DNA of 43,991 nucleotides, from NCBI GenBank assembly GCA_024401715.1, contig JAKSKO010000009.1, positions 1 to 43,991 of the forward strand, given 5' to 3'. Of this stretch, positions 22,196 to 31,308 are shown in pieces. The stretch comes from Bacteroidales bacterium. Lineage in GTDB: Bacteria > Bacteroidota > Bacteroidia > Bacteroidales > UBA932. The position numbers and the translations under genes are program-made. Under the pieces are notes generated by a model. That model saw only the letters and a list, made by a program, of their open reading frames with translations, was not told the origin of the DNA and searched no databases. Every line of letters starts with the position of its first letter. The first letter of the stretch is position 1.

Positions 22196-22894
22196 ATGTT
22201 GTTGAGGCTGCTCATAGAACTGCTGTTCCTGGTGATTTTTGTTGCCGGGGTGCGCATGATGACTCTTCGCAGCAAGAAGAAAAACATGTTTTTCAAGCAC
22301 CTCAGCGGCCTTCTTCTTATACTGGCCGATGTCCTGGTCCTGCTGTGCATATGCTATTTCGCCAGGCATTCCGTAAGGGTCATAAACATTCCGGAAGGGG
22401 AAATCCACTGGAGCACCAGCAGGCCCGAAAATGCCCGGCTGTGCGTTCCCGCAGCATACAGCACCAAAGAAAACGAAGTCCTGGGCCAGTATATCCTGGA
22501 CGATGAGGTACACGGTTCGCTGTCTCCGGGAAAGGCCAGGGTGTCTATCAAGAACGGCATATTCTACGTTGAATACAAATGGTTCTCCGGAGAAGGATTC
22601 CAGCAGCATTCGCTGGTGGTGGATTCTGTTCCGCGCCATTTCACGGACAAGCGCTATACCATACGCAGGGCCCTGTGCAAGAAGGGCTCCAAGCTGTTCA
22701 TCCTGCAAAGCCATCTGCCCATGAGCCTGAATTCCTTCGCCCGGGTTTGCGCACGCAAGGCCACGAATGCAGTGAATCTGGATATGGGAGACTATGCCTA
22801 TGGATATCACAGGGTTGCGGGCGTGAAAGTTCCTCTCACGCTTTGGGCCTGGTTCAATAAAGATGCCCAGTCCAACTGGTTGTTCGTGGAATAA
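22196..22894 (+). CDS. membrane-anchored protein, phosphodiester glycosidase-like
   Basis: 232 aa with two N-terminal hydrophobic segments (MLLRLLIELLFLVIFVAGV and HLSGLLLILADVLVLLCICY), then a periplasmic domain. The stretch TNAVNLDMGDYAYGY near the end and the earlier IKNGIFYVEY resemble NAGPA-type phosphodiester glycosidases (family motif N-L-D-G-G), but the canonical second glycine is replaced, so activity is uncertain. It lies 15 bases after addA with its own possible promoter. Alternative: a membrane protein of unknown function. Confidence 0.5.
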   Translation: MLLRLLIELLFLVIFVAGVRMMTLRSKKKNMFFKHLSGLLLILADVLVLLCICYFARHSVRVINIPEGEIHWSTSRPENARLCVPAAYSTKENEVLGQYILDDEVHGSLSPGKARVSIKNGIFYVEYKWFSGEGFQQHSLVVDSVPRHFTDKRYTIRRALCKKGSKLFILQSHLPMSLNSFARVCARKATNAVNLDMGDYAYGYHRVAGVKVPLTLWAWFNKDAQSNWLFVE

Positions 22895-22908
22895 TCCAAT
22901 AAATTGAT

Positions 22909-22916
22909 TAACTTTG
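22909..22916 (+). promoter_or_regulatory. -7 box before the DUF4290 gene
   Basis: TAACTTTG; no good -33. Distance to the ATG at 22923 is seven bases. Confidence 0.45.
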
Positions 22917-22922
22917 CCTGTT

Positions 22923-23603
22923 ATGGAAATGATTGACAATAAAGAGAATTTTGTGAGTATTCTGGAATACAATACTCATCGTGAAAAAATGACTCTTCCG
23001 GAGTACGGACGCCTTGTGCAGAAACTGGTTGAGGACGTAAAGAAAATTGAGGACAGACAGAAGCGCAGCCAGCAGGCAAAGGCAGTAGTGCGCGTGATGG
23101 AGATTCTTAACCCTGCCATTCACCAGCAGGAGAACTGGGAGCGCACACTTTGGGACAACCTCTTTGTGATTGCAGATTACGATCTGGATATTGATGCCCC
23201 TTATCCTATGCCGCAGAAAGCGGTGCTGGAGGCAGCTCCGTCGCCTGTTCCGGTTCAGAAAAAACCTATCAAGGCCACACATTACGGCAGAAATATAGAA
23301 AGTATCATAGACCTCATTGCAGAGAAGGAGGATGGCGAGGAGAAGACGGCAATGCTGCGTGACCTTGCAATCTATATGCGTACGCAATACCTTATATGGA
23401 ACAAGGACAGCGTAAGCGACCAGACCATATTTAATGATATCCAGAAGCTTTCCGACGGACGCATTGTGGTTCCGGAGGGTCTGGAGCTGTCCGAGCTTTC
23501 ACGCAAGGCAACATTCAACCGTCCGGGCATGAATATCCAGGGCCAGCAGAATGCCCGCGGACGCAATCAGAAACGTTCCGGACGCCGTAACGGCAGACGT
23601 TAA
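22923..23603 (+). CDS. DUF4290 protein
   Basis: 226 aa. A conserved Bacteroidetes protein of unknown function. It begins MEMIDNKENFVSILEYNTHR and has YGRNIESIIDLIAEKED and LAIYMRTQYLIWNKDSVSD in the second half. The C-terminal 25 residues are Arg/Gln/Gly-rich (ARGRNQKRSGRRNGRR), likely disordered and nucleic-acid binding. The TAA overlaps the ATG of ftsK (TAATG), suggesting coupling with the chromosome-segregation gene. The ATG at 22929 is an alternative start. Confidence 0.8.
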   Translation: MEMIDNKENFVSILEYNTHREKMTLPEYGRLVQKLVEDVKKIEDRQKRSQQAKAVVRVMEILNPAIHQQENWERTLWDNLFVIADYDLDIDAPYPMPQKAVLEAAPSPVPVQKKPIKATHYGRNIESIIDLIAEKEDGEEKTAMLRDLAIYMRTQYLIWNKDSVSDQTIFNDIQKLSDGRIVVPEGLELSELSRKATFNRPGMNIQGQQNARGRNQKRSGRRNGRR

Positions 23604-25987
23604 TGCATATGAAGAGATTAAAGGAAATGTTGAAGGACGGGACGCTTACTTCTGTAGGCGGCCTCGCTCTTGGTGTTTTTTCCATATACGGCCTGTTTGC
23701 TTCGGTGTCCTATATGCTGGATTGGAAGCAGGACCAGAGCCTTCGCTTTGCCCAGTCTTTCTTTGACGGCAATGTGAAGGTTGCCAACCATGCGGGTGGC
23801 CTTGGTTTCAAGCTGGGTCATTTCCTTGTTGCGGACTGCTTCGGACTTGCGGCAATTTTCCTTTGCGCAGCCCTTGCCTTCCTTGCCTACAAGCTTCTTC
23901 TGAACCGAAAGGTGGAGTGGGGCAGAACAGTGATCTACACAGTGTTCGGAACTTTCACCATTGCGCTTGCACTTGCCTGGGTCAGCAGCTTTTTCCCCTC
24001 TTCTCTCTCCAGCCTCTTTGACGGAGGCCTGGGCGGAAAAGCATGCTCTCATATTGTTGCCACGCTGGATGTCCTTGTTGGCGGAGTTTTCACAATTGTG
24101 CTCATTGCAGTCATTCCAATCCTTTGTGCAATAATTCTTTACGAGAGGCCGAAGGCGGACGTGGACTCTGCCGCTACAGAACCTGCAGCTGTCCCTTCAC
24201 CGTCCCTTGAGGAAAATGAGGACGATTTTCTCTCAAACGTCAATGACGTTGCCATTCCGGAGCCGGAACCTGTGCCGGAGGAGGAACCCGTAATTGACAA
24301 TGATATCCTGGATGACGTGCCGCAAAGCATTGTGGAGCCGTCCCGTGAGGACGAGGATGCAAAAGTAACCATCAACGGCCCCGTGGATGTCCTCACAACC
24401 AAAGATCTGGAGGAACTTCCGCAGCTGGACATACGCAGCGATGTGGACCGTTATGTTTTCCCTTCGCTGGACCTTCTGAAAGACTATGCGGACAAGCGCT
24501 TCACCATTCCGCGTTCGGAGATAGAGCGCAATACAGAGAAAATCAAGGCCACTCTTGCATCCTTCAAGATACCTGTGGAGAGCATAGAGGCATCGGTGGG
24601 ATACACCGTAACACTCTACAGCATTGTGCTAGGCACGGGTGTGAGGGTGAATCAGGTTAAGAACATAGAAGAGGATATAGCAATAAAGATAGGTATCAAG
24701 GGCGTGCGCGTTGTTATTCTTGCAAGCGCCGTGGGTATAGAGGTTCCTAACGACAGGCCTTCCGTAGTGCCTTTGAAAGCCATTCTGAACAGTGATGCCT
24801 TCCGCAATTCCAAGGCCGAGCTTCCTATTGCGGTGGGATACACCATCACAACCAAAGCCAAGGTGTTCGACCTTGCCGAGGCTCCGCACCTTCTTGTTGC
24901 GGGCGCCACAAAGCAGGGCAAATCCGTTGGCCTTAACGCCATAATCTCATCTCTGCTGTACAGCAAGCATCCTACAGAGCTGAAGTTCGTGTTCATAGAC
25001 CCTAAGATGGTGGAGTTCCAGCAGTACAGCAAGTTGCTGGACCACTACCTTGCCCTTCTTCCTGTTAGCGGTGACGACAGCCAGGAGGCGAAGTCGGCGA
25101 TTGTAACTGATCCAAAGAATGCCGAGGCCGTGCTGAACTCTCTCTGCGTGGAGATGGACAAACGCTATAAGCTTATGAGCGAGGCCGGTGTGAACAAGAT
25201 TACGGACTATAACGAGAAATACCGCAACCGTCATCTGCTTCCTACCGATGGCCACGATTTCATGCCATACCTGGTGGTTGTGGTGGATGAGTATGCAGAC
25301 CTAACCAAGAGTCTGTTCGGATCGGACCGCAACCTTGCGCGCAGCATAGAGAACAGCATAAACCGTCTTGCCGCCAAGGGCCGTGCCGCCGGTCTGCATG
25401 TAATCATTGCCACCCAGCGTCCTTCCGTGGATGTAATTACAGGTACAATCAAGGGTAACTTCCCAACCCGAATGGCCTTCCGTACAGCCCAGAGGCAGGA
25501 TTCGCAGACTATCCTGGGTATCCCGGGCGCCGAAAGGCTTATCGGTAAGGGCGATATGCTCTTCTTCACCGGTGCCGAGGCGGAGCGTGTGCAGTGCGCC
25601 CTTGTGGATACCGATGAAATAGAGGCAATCACAGGCTTCATTGCCGACCAGCAGGGCTATCACCAGCGTTGCACCACTCCATACTATCTGCCGGAGCCGG
25701 TGAACCCGGACGGCACTCCTATGGGGGGCGGCGAATCGCCTCTTGTGGATATGAAGAATCTGGACCCTATGTTTGAGGAGGCTGCCCGTCTTGCCGTAAT
25801 GAACCAGCAGATTTCCACATCCTTCCTGCAGCGTAAGATGCAGCTGGGTTTTGCCCGCGCCGGACGCGTTATGGATCAGCTGGAATCGGCCGGAATAGTT
25901 GGCCCGCAGAACGGCTCCAAGAGCAGGGAAGTGCTTGTTCCGGATCTGGCCACATTGCAGCCTATACTTGATGCTTTCGTGAAATAA
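23603..25987 (+). CDS. ftsK: FtsK/SpoIIIE-type DNA translocase
   Basis: Pumps chromosomal DNA through the closing septum and aids dimer resolution. 794 aa. Four hydrophobic segments in the first 180 residues, an acidic linker (EPEPVPEEEPVIDN), then the motor: Walker A VAGATKQGKSVGLN, Walker B LVVVVDEYADL, and the conserved stretch ATQRPSVDVITGTIKGNFPTR. The last 70 residues form the gamma winged-helix domain (FLQRKMQLGFARAGRVMDQL) that reads polar sequences. It starts one base inside the DUF4290 stop. Normal length for the phylum. Confidence 0.95.
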   Translation: MHMKRLKEMLKDGTLTSVGGLALGVFSIYGLFASVSYMLDWKQDQSLRFAQSFFDGNVKVANHAGGLGFKLGHFLVADCFGLAAIFLCAALAFLAYKLLLNRKVEWGRTVIYTVFGTFTIALALAWVSSFFPSSLSSLFDGGLGGKACSHIVATLDVLVGGVFTIVLIAVIPILCAIILYERPKADVDSAATEPAAVPSPSLEENEDDFLSNVNDVAIPEPEPVPEEEPVIDNDILDDVPQSIVEPSREDEDAKVTINGPVDVLTTKDLEELPQLDIRSDVDRYVFPSLDLLKDYADKRFTIPRSEIERNTEKIKATLASFKIPVESIEASVGYTVTLYSIVLGTGVRVNQVKNIEEDIAIKIGIKGVRVVILASAVGIEVPNDRPSVVPLKAILNSDAFRNSKAELPIAVGYTITTKAKVFDLAEAPHLLVAGATKQGKSVGLNAIISSLLYSKHPTELKFVFIDPKMVEFQQYSKLLDHYLALLPVSGDDSQEAKSAIVTDPKNAEAVLNSLCVEMDKRYKLMSEAGVNKITDYNEKYRNRHLLPTDGHDFMPYLVVVVDEYADLTKSLFGSDRNLARSIENSINRLAAKGRAAGLHVIIATQRPSVDVITGTIKGNFPTRMAFRTAQRQDSQTILGIPGAERLIGKGDMLFFTGAEAERVQCALVDTDEIEAITGFIADQQGYHQRCTTPYYLPEPVNPDGTPMGGGESPLVDMKNLDPMFEEAARLAVMNQQISTSFLQRKMQLGFARAGRVMDQLESAGIVGPQNGSKSREVLVPDLATLQPILDAFVK

Positions 25988-25989
25988 TC

Positions 25990-26529
25990 ATGCTTAGAAA
26001 AATCTTTTCACTGATACTGTGCATGGGACTTTTCCTGTCCCTGGACGCGCAGGATACCTATCACAGGCGCTTTGCTTCCATTATCGAGGGAAAGCTTCTG
26101 GAGATGTCCTTCACTTATAAGATGGCGTGGAACGGCCAGGAATTTTCCGGCGCCGGAAAACTGCGGTATCAGGACGGCATGTTCGTGCTTCAGACAGCGG
26201 ATGTTTGCGTATACAACGACGGCATCGTGTCATGGACCTTGATGCAGGACAGTATGGAGGCCCTGGTGGAGAATGCCTTGAAGGTGGACTTGTCCGCCAG
26301 TCCGCGCAGCATATTCGAGATGCTGGGACACAATCTGGGGAATTCCGAAGTGTCCGCCTCCTACAGAAAGGATGGCATGCTTTCGTCCCTTAATGCAGAC
26401 CTTGGCAACCGCAATTCCATAAGCGTGAAGGTGGACGATGCAAGGGTGAAGGCCCCTGTGGACAAGGGCATTTTTTCTTATTCTGGTCCGGAAAACAGGG
26501 GGGATTGGGTGATAACCGATCTCCGATAA
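25990..26529 (+). CDS. LolA-like outer-membrane lipoprotein carrier
   Basis: 179 aa with a signal peptide (MLRKIFSLILCMGLFLSLDAQ). The mature part has the LolA-type half-barrel pattern: LEMSFTYKMAWNGQEFSGAGKL, QDGMFVLQTADVCVYNDG, SWTLM. LolA carries lipoproteins across the periplasm. It follows ftsK by two bases, and ftsK-lolA pairs are common in Bacteroidetes. It lacks a clear C-terminal signature, so 'LolA-like' is the safe name. Confidence 0.75.
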   Translation: MLRKIFSLILCMGLFLSLDAQDTYHRRFASIIEGKLLEMSFTYKMAWNGQEFSGAGKLRYQDGMFVLQTADVCVYNDGIVSWTLMQDSMEALVENALKVDLSASPRSIFEMLGHNLGNSEVSASYRKDGMLSSLNADLGNRNSISVKVDDARVKAPVDKGIFSYSGPENRGDWVITDLR

Positions 26530-26532
26530 TGG

Positions 26533-26565
26533 TTTCAGACGCGGGGTTCTACTCTGCGTCTGAAA
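26533..26565. terminator. hairpin between convergent genes
   Basis: Perfect 10-bp inverted repeat TTTCAGACGC/GCGTCTGAAA with a 13-base loop. It overlaps the apbE stop. No T-run, so terminator function is uncertain. Confidence 0.4.
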
Positions 26566-27517
26566 GTTTCAATCCTGCACTGCACCAGGTTTCTTCCGAT
26601 GAAATGAGGCAGGCTTCAAGGTCTTCGCGGCTGTTTATGAATTCTTTTGCCGCGTCCATTCCAATCACCATGCAATATGTCGCCAATGCATCGGCCAGGG
26701 CTGAAGTTGGTGCTATGATTGTGGCACTCAGGAGATTATGGGTTACGGGAGCGGCAGTGCGCGGGTCTATGGTGTGGGAGTATTTCACCCCGTCCCTAAT
26801 ATAGAATTTGCGGTAGTTTCCGGAAGTTACAACGCCGTAAGGCTTGTCTTTCGGAACTGTGAAAATGCCCTGGATGTTTTCTCCCGGATTCATGTTTCCG
26901 TCTATAGGAGTGTCTATGGCAATTGTCCAGCCCTTTCCTGCGGGGTTCGTTCCGCAGCAGTACATCTCTCCGCCTACGTCCACAAGCATATCGGTGACTC
27001 CCTGCTCCCTAAGGTATCCGGCCACCTTGTCTGCACTGTAGCCCTGGGCCACTGCATTGAAATTCATGCGGCTTCTGTTGGCTGCGGCCTGCGCCACCTC
27101 TGCGGAATCCGGCATCTCCCCGCTGTGAAACCCGAAGCCCCAGACGTCGAAAAGTGCTGCTGCACGCGTGTCCAGTGCCCCGTCGGTAGCAATGTAAAGG
27201 GAATCGCAATAGTCTGTGATTTCGCACAGCACCCTGTATTCTGCACTGCCGTCATCGGTTATGCTTTCCCCGGCGTTCAGGCGCGAAAGCAATGATGCCT
27301 TGTTATAGCCGGATATGGAATTGTCTATGCAGAAGAGTATGCTGTCCACGGCACCTTTTGTCTTTGCTCCCCAGATTCCGTTCTCACCTTTGGGCAGTTT
27401 GCACTTGATGCTGTAGGTTCCTCCCTGTGCGAAACCTTTGATCTGTATGTAATACTGTTCCTGACATCCTGTTAGAAGGAGCATGGATAAAATAATGGCT
27501 GAAATGTGTTTTTTCAT
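26549..27517 (-). CDS. apbE: FAD:protein FMN transferase (lipoprotein)
   Basis: Attaches FMN to threonines of membrane redox proteins such as Rnf/Nqr subunits. 322 aa from the ATG at 27517: MKKHISAIILSMLLLTGC gives a lipoprotein signal (LLTGC), so it is membrane-anchored on the periplasmic side. ApbE motifs: DTRAAALFDVWGFG, VDVGGEMYCCG, HTIDPRTAAPV, and the late ALADALATYCMVIG with the metal-binding T/D. A longer in-frame upstream extension is not supported. Convergent with the lolA-like gene. A poor -7 box (TACTTTG) lies about 20 bases before the ATG. Confidence 0.92.
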   Translation of the reverse strand: MKKHISAIILSMLLLTGCQEQYYIQIKGFAQGGTYSIKCKLPKGENGIWGAKTKGAVDSILFCIDNSISGYNKASLLSRLNAGESITDDGSAEYRVLCEITDYCDSLYIATDGALDTRAAALFDVWGFGFHSGEMPDSAEVAQAAANRSRMNFNAVAQGYSADKVAGYLREQGVTDMLVDVGGEMYCCGTNPAGKGWTIAIDTPIDGNMNPGENIQGIFTVPKDKPYGVVTSGNYRKFYIRDGVKYSHTIDPRTAAPVTHNLLSATIIAPTSALADALATYCMVIGMDAAKEFINSREDLEACLISSEETWCSAGLKLSDAE

Positions 27518-27591
27518 CGCTTGACGGCAAAGTATTTGTACAAAAATAAGGGAAATTCGTGGAATTTTAGCATCTTTGCAAGATAATGTGT

Positions 27592-28611
27592 ATGAAAGTG
27601 AAAGTAAATAATATTTTTCGCGCGGTTGCCATATCGGCAATTGTTCTGGCTTGCTTCTCCTGCAAGAAAAAAACTGAAGAGACGACAAAAAGTTTCATGT
27701 CCGGTTCGGTGGAATTCACCTCTGCTCCGGAATATGGTTTGACAGGTGAAATCCTGCATTTTGAGGCTAAGGGTGTAAGCCATCCGAAGGGTGGCAAACT
27801 TTTGGCTACATGCTCTTTCAATAAGGAAGTCGACACCCTTTCCACAGATTACAATCCAGAAATCGGTGTAAGTTTTGATATCATTCTTCCGGATTCCCTT
27901 GCAACCTATACCCTCATAGTAAGCATTCTTCCGGTGGACGGCAAGGACTATTATTCCACTTCGGGCGTAAAATACATTACTGCCGTGGATCCTATTTCCT
28001 CCATGCCGGAAAATATCATAAACGAGAACGACGAGATATTTGTGGATCTCCGTGACGGAGAAGTATATCCATACAGGAATATAGGCGGCACAGACTGGAT
28101 GAGGCATAATCTGGCCTATGCAGAGGCGGGAGAGTCTTTCGGCAATCCTATCATGGATCAGTTCTTCGGCCGTTTCTATACTTATGAAGAGGCTGTGCAT
28201 GTATGTCCCGAGGGCTGGCGCCTTCCTTCAGATGAGGATTTCAGGGCTATGCTCTCCTATCTGATTCCCGGAGCGTCTTTCCAGCCTTACTGTGATTTCC
28301 CGAAAGCCGCAAGCCCGCTTTTGTGCAAGGTTCATTTCAATGGCACATTGCTGTGGGAATATAACCCTAATGTCACAATCCCAAGTGAGCCGTGCTTCAG
28401 CGCGCTTCCTTTGGGCTATTCCATGCCTGAGCAGGACTCTTTGACAGGTTATAGGGAGTATGCCTGCTTCTGGACCTCGGACCTTAATCCTATGAACTGG
28501 GAAGAGGCATGTTTCAGATATATGCATGTGGATTTTTCCGATGTAAAGTTCGGAACTGCAGACAGGACGTCCATTGCCTTGAACGTGCGCTGCGTCCGTG
28601 ATAATTATTAA
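27592..28611 (+). CDS. Fib_succ_major-domain lipoprotein
   Basis: 339 aa. Lipoprotein signal ending LACFSC, so exported and lipid-anchored. The second half carries the Fibrobacter-succinogenes-major-paralogous pattern: IGGTDWMRHNLAYAEAG, YTYEEAVHVCPEGWRLPSDED, and the closing TSIALNVRCVRDN. The family is abundant on Bacteroidetes surfaces; function unproven. Six bases upstream an in-frame ATG (27586) is an alternative start. Divergent from apbE. Confidence 0.8.
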   Translation: MKVKVNNIFRAVAISAIVLACFSCKKKTEETTKSFMSGSVEFTSAPEYGLTGEILHFEAKGVSHPKGGKLLATCSFNKEVDTLSTDYNPEIGVSFDIILPDSLATYTLIVSILPVDGKDYYSTSGVKYITAVDPISSMPENIINENDEIFVDLRDGEVYPYRNIGGTDWMRHNLAYAEAGESFGNPIMDQFFGRFYTYEEAVHVCPEGWRLPSDEDFRAMLSYLIPGASFQPYCDFPKAASPLLCKVHFNGTLLWEYNPNVTIPSEPCFSALPLGYSMPEQDSLTGYREYACFWTSDLNPMNWEEACFRYMHVDFSDVKFGTADRTSIALNVRCVRDNY

Positions 28612-28623
28612 TTTGTATTGATC

Positions 28624-29217
28624 ATGAAAAAAGGATTTTCAACTATTCTTATTGTTGTTGCCGTTGTTGCGGTACTTGTAATGTGGTGCGCTGGCAAATA
28701 TAACGGCCTTGTGAAGAGCGAGGAGGCTGTAACGGCACAGTGGGGCCAGGTGGAGAACGTATATCAGCGTCGTGCCGACCTTATCCCTAACCTAGTCCAG
28801 ACCGTAAAAGGCTATGCAAAACACGAGGAAAGCACCCTTACAGAAGTTGTTGAGGCACGTGCGAAGGCCACATCGGTGAATGTGGACCCAAGCAAGCTGA
28901 ATGCCGAGACTCTGGAGCAGTTCCAGAACGCACAGGCCGGTCTTACCGCCGCCCTTGGCAAACTCCTTGTTGTACGTGAGGCTTATCCGGAGCTCAAGGC
29001 CGATAAGATGTTCCTGGAGCTGCAGGCACAGCTGGAAGGCACAGAGAACCGCATCAATGTGGAGCGCAACAAGTATAACGAGGTTGCGAAGGAATATAAC
29101 ACTGCCATGCGTCAGTTCCCTACAAATATTGTTGCCGCAGTGTTCGGTTTCGAGACCAAGGCCTATTTCAAGGCTGACGAGAGCGCATCAAAAGCTCCTG
29201 CCGTTTCATTTGAATGA
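28624..29217 (+). CDS. lemA: LemA family protein
   Basis: 197 aa. One N-terminal membrane segment (ILIVVAVVAVLVMWC) and the LemA helical domain: YNGLVKSEEAVTAQWGQVENVYQRR, ADLIPNLVQTVKGYAKHE, GTENRINVERNKYNEVAKEYN, and FPTNIVAAVFGF. LemA proteins are membrane-tethered helical bundles, usually next to TPM-domain genes as here; biochemical role unclear. The TGA overlaps the ATG of the next gene (ATGA). Start at 28624 places the membrane segment at the N-terminus. Confidence 0.93.
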   Translation: MKKGFSTILIVVAVVAVLVMWCAGKYNGLVKSEEAVTAQWGQVENVYQRRADLIPNLVQTVKGYAKHEESTLTEVVEARAKATSVNVDPSKLNAETLEQFQNAQAGLTAALGKLLVVREAYPELKADKMFLELQAQLEGTENRINVERNKYNEVAKEYNTAMRQFPTNIVAAVFGFETKAYFKADESASKAPAVSFE

Positions 29218-30005
29218 GAAAACTGATTATTTCAATCATTCTGGGATGCTCTTGCCTTCTGGCAGGGGCATTTCCGCAAAAACCGGCCGTTGAAGGCCCG
29301 GTTAACGACCTTGCGTCCCTGCTGTCACATGCGCAGGTTCTGGAATTGCAGCACATGCTGGTGGATTTTGCAGATTCTACTTCCAACCAGATATGTGTTG
29401 TTACCGTGAACAGTCTGGAGGGCATGAGCGCCAGCCAGTTTGCAATACAGATAGGTCTTGAATGGAAGGTTGGCTCTGCCGATTTCAACAATGGCGTGGT
29501 GTTCCTTGTGAAGCCGCGTATTGGCAGCGAGGGCGGTGAAGTGTTCATTGCCGTTGGAAGAGGCCTTGAAGGCGCCATCCCCGATATCTATTGCCACCGT
29601 ATCGTAAACGATGTGGTTATCCCTTATCTTGCACAGGGAGACTATTATGGCGGCATCAAGGCAGGATGCGAAAAGCTGATGGCCTATGCCAGCGGAGAAT
29701 ACAAGGAGGCTTTGGATTATGATGAGGATGATGAGATTGCCGGTATCATTGCTTTTCTGGTGATTCTCTTCTTTGTGGTTCTTGTCATAATGGCAAAGAA
29801 TCGGAATAACAGAGGCAACGGAGGCAATGGCGGTTCCGGCGGAAGGCGCGGTCCCGATATCATTTTCATTCCCGGCAGCGGTTTAGGCCGAAGCGGAGGC
29901 TTCGGCGGTGGTTTCGGAAGCTCTTCAGGCGGATTCAGCGGTGGATTCCATGGCGGCTTCGGAGGCGGATCTTTCGGAGGCGGCGGTGCCGGCGGCAGAT
30001 TCTGA
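29214..30005 (+). CDS. TPM-domain protein with Gly-rich tail
   Basis: 263 aa. Signal peptide, then a TPM (YgcG/repair-of-photosystem-type) domain: VNDLASLLSHAQVLELQHML, QICVVTVNSLEGMSASQFA, VGRGLEGAIPD. One membrane segment (GIIAFLVILFFVVLVIM) follows, then a low-complexity Gly/Ser/Phe tail (GGFGGGFGSSSGG). The typical LemA partner; TPM domains are periplasmic and in some species have phosphatase activity. Overlaps lemA by four bases. Ends directly against the comEC stop on the other strand. Confidence 0.92.
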   Translation: MRKLIISIILGCSCLLAGAFPQKPAVEGPVNDLASLLSHAQVLELQHMLVDFADSTSNQICVVTVNSLEGMSASQFAIQIGLEWKVGSADFNNGVVFLVKPRIGSEGGEVFIAVGRGLEGAIPDIYCHRIVNDVVIPYLAQGDYYGGIKAGCEKLMAYASGEYKEALDYDEDDEIAGIIAFLVILFFVVLVIMAKNRNNRGNGGNGGSGGRRGPDIIFIPGSGLGRSGGFGGGFGSSSGGFSGGFHGGFGGGSFGGGGAGGRF

Positions 30006-31217
30006 TTATCCCTGTGACATTCCCGCAATTGTGGCAATTAGGGAGCGCAGAAGATTGAACGGCATTTCCAGAAACGGGATAAGCAGCGCTTCAAGCTGGA
30101 CAACTGCCCCCGATTCCACAGAGCAGGCAGGGGCGTGAATGGCAAGGCTGGCCAGTCCGCATAACATCACCAGGGTCATAAGTGGCGCGGCAAACAGGTT
30201 CGATATAAGGAAGAATTTAGGGAAGGTCCCGAAGTAGAAATAACTAAGCGGGCCTGTGAACATCTGGCAGCATATCGTCAGACTGGCACCCTGCCATGTT
30301 TTCCAGGCAATGTTCTGCCATATATTCCATAGAGAGCCCTGCCATATATTCCAAAAACCGGAAGCATCGGGCCGCGGATACCAGTTCCGTACCTTCGGCC
30401 AGATGAAAACAATCCCAACCATTGCAAGATAGCTAAGCTGGAAGCCTATGCTGCTTATGGCCATAGGCTTTGCAATTAGATGCAGCATCAGGGCCAGGCA
30501 GAATATCTGCCCCGGCGGCTGCGGCCTGTTCACAAGCTTTGCCGTTTCATTAAGGCAGATGAAAAGACAGGCCCTCACAAGCGATGACCCGGCCCCGCAC
30601 ATTAGCGTGTAGGCTGTGCATACCGCCATTATGCAAATGCTTCTGAGGCGCCTTGCAGCAAAACTGTTCCCAATAAGCTTAAGAATCTGATTGATAATAA
30701 TATAGATTATCCCCAGGTGCATTCCGCTAAGGGCCAGCAAGTGGGCTGCTCCGCTTGCCCTGAAGGCCTGCACTTCGGCCCGTGGAAGGGAAGTCCTGTC
30801 TCCAAGGATAAGGGCGCCCAGAAGGGCATTGTTCCCCTCGTCGGCAAAGGGGATTCCGGCAATAAGATTCCGTATTTCCAGGGATAAGTAATTCAGTCTC
30901 GTCTGCAATGCCCCGGAATTGCTGCCACCGGCGGCCGCCATGGAAACTGGCGCTGCATTGGCACGCATCACGGCGGTGAAGCAGCATACTGCTCCAAGCA
31001 TGAAAAATAGGGCCCACCACACAAAGCGCTCCCGCATCGGGGAATAATTCCCGCCGCTGCGGGTTCTTGCCATCAAAAGGGCCAGCAGGGCGCAAAGTAT
31101 CAGCGCCGAGCTGCCGCACAGCGCGTATACAGCCAACGGGCTATGTGTGTAGGTGCTTGTCCACGCTGCAACGGCAACCCCGGCCGTCAGCGGTACAGAG
31201 ATATTTGCAATTTCCAT
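30006..31217 (-). CDS. comEC: minimal ComEC/Rec2 competence protein
   Basis: 403 aa. It holds only the central Competence membrane domain: GALILGDRTSLPRAEVQAFRASGAAHLLALSGMHLG is the diagnostic region, followed by many hydrophobic helices. The usual N-terminal OB-type domain is mostly missing and the C-terminal metallo-beta-lactamase domain is absent. Bacteroidetes forms are often short, so this may be functional as the DNA-uptake channel. Odd: a short tandem repeat in one loop (FWNIWQGSLWNIWQNIAWKTWQG, from the DNA repeat CTGCCATATATTCCA at about 30314 and 30340). Function in natural transformation here is inferred. Confidence 0.85.
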   Translation of the reverse strand: MEIANISVPLTAGVAVAAWTSTYTHSPLAVYALCGSSALILCALLALLMARTRSGGNYSPMRERFVWWALFFMLGAVCCFTAVMRANAAPVSMAAAGGSNSGALQTRLNYLSLEIRNLIAGIPFADEGNNALLGALILGDRTSLPRAEVQAFRASGAAHLLALSGMHLGIIYIIINQILKLIGNSFAARRLRSICIMAVCTAYTLMCGAGSSLVRACLFICLNETAKLVNRPQPPGQIFCLALMLHLIAKPMAISSIGFQLSYLAMVGIVFIWPKVRNWYPRPDASGFWNIWQGSLWNIWQNIAWKTWQGASLTICCQMFTGPLSYFYFGTFPKFFLISNLFAAPLMTLVMLCGLASLAIHAPACSVESGAVVQLEALLIPFLEMPFNLLRSLIATIAGMSQG

Positions 31218-31272
31218 CCATTCATCATTCCTCCCACCCCAAATAATTTGCTAAAAGTAGCGAAAAATTTTA

Positions 31273-31280
31273 TATATTTG
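31273..31280 (+). promoter_or_regulatory. -7 box of ackA-pta
   Basis: TATATTTG, 28 bases before the ackA ATG; TTTG at 31247-31250 with a 22-base spacer. Confidence 0.65.
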
Positions 31281-31308
31281 TTTGATTGGACAATAAAACG
31301 AACAATAT

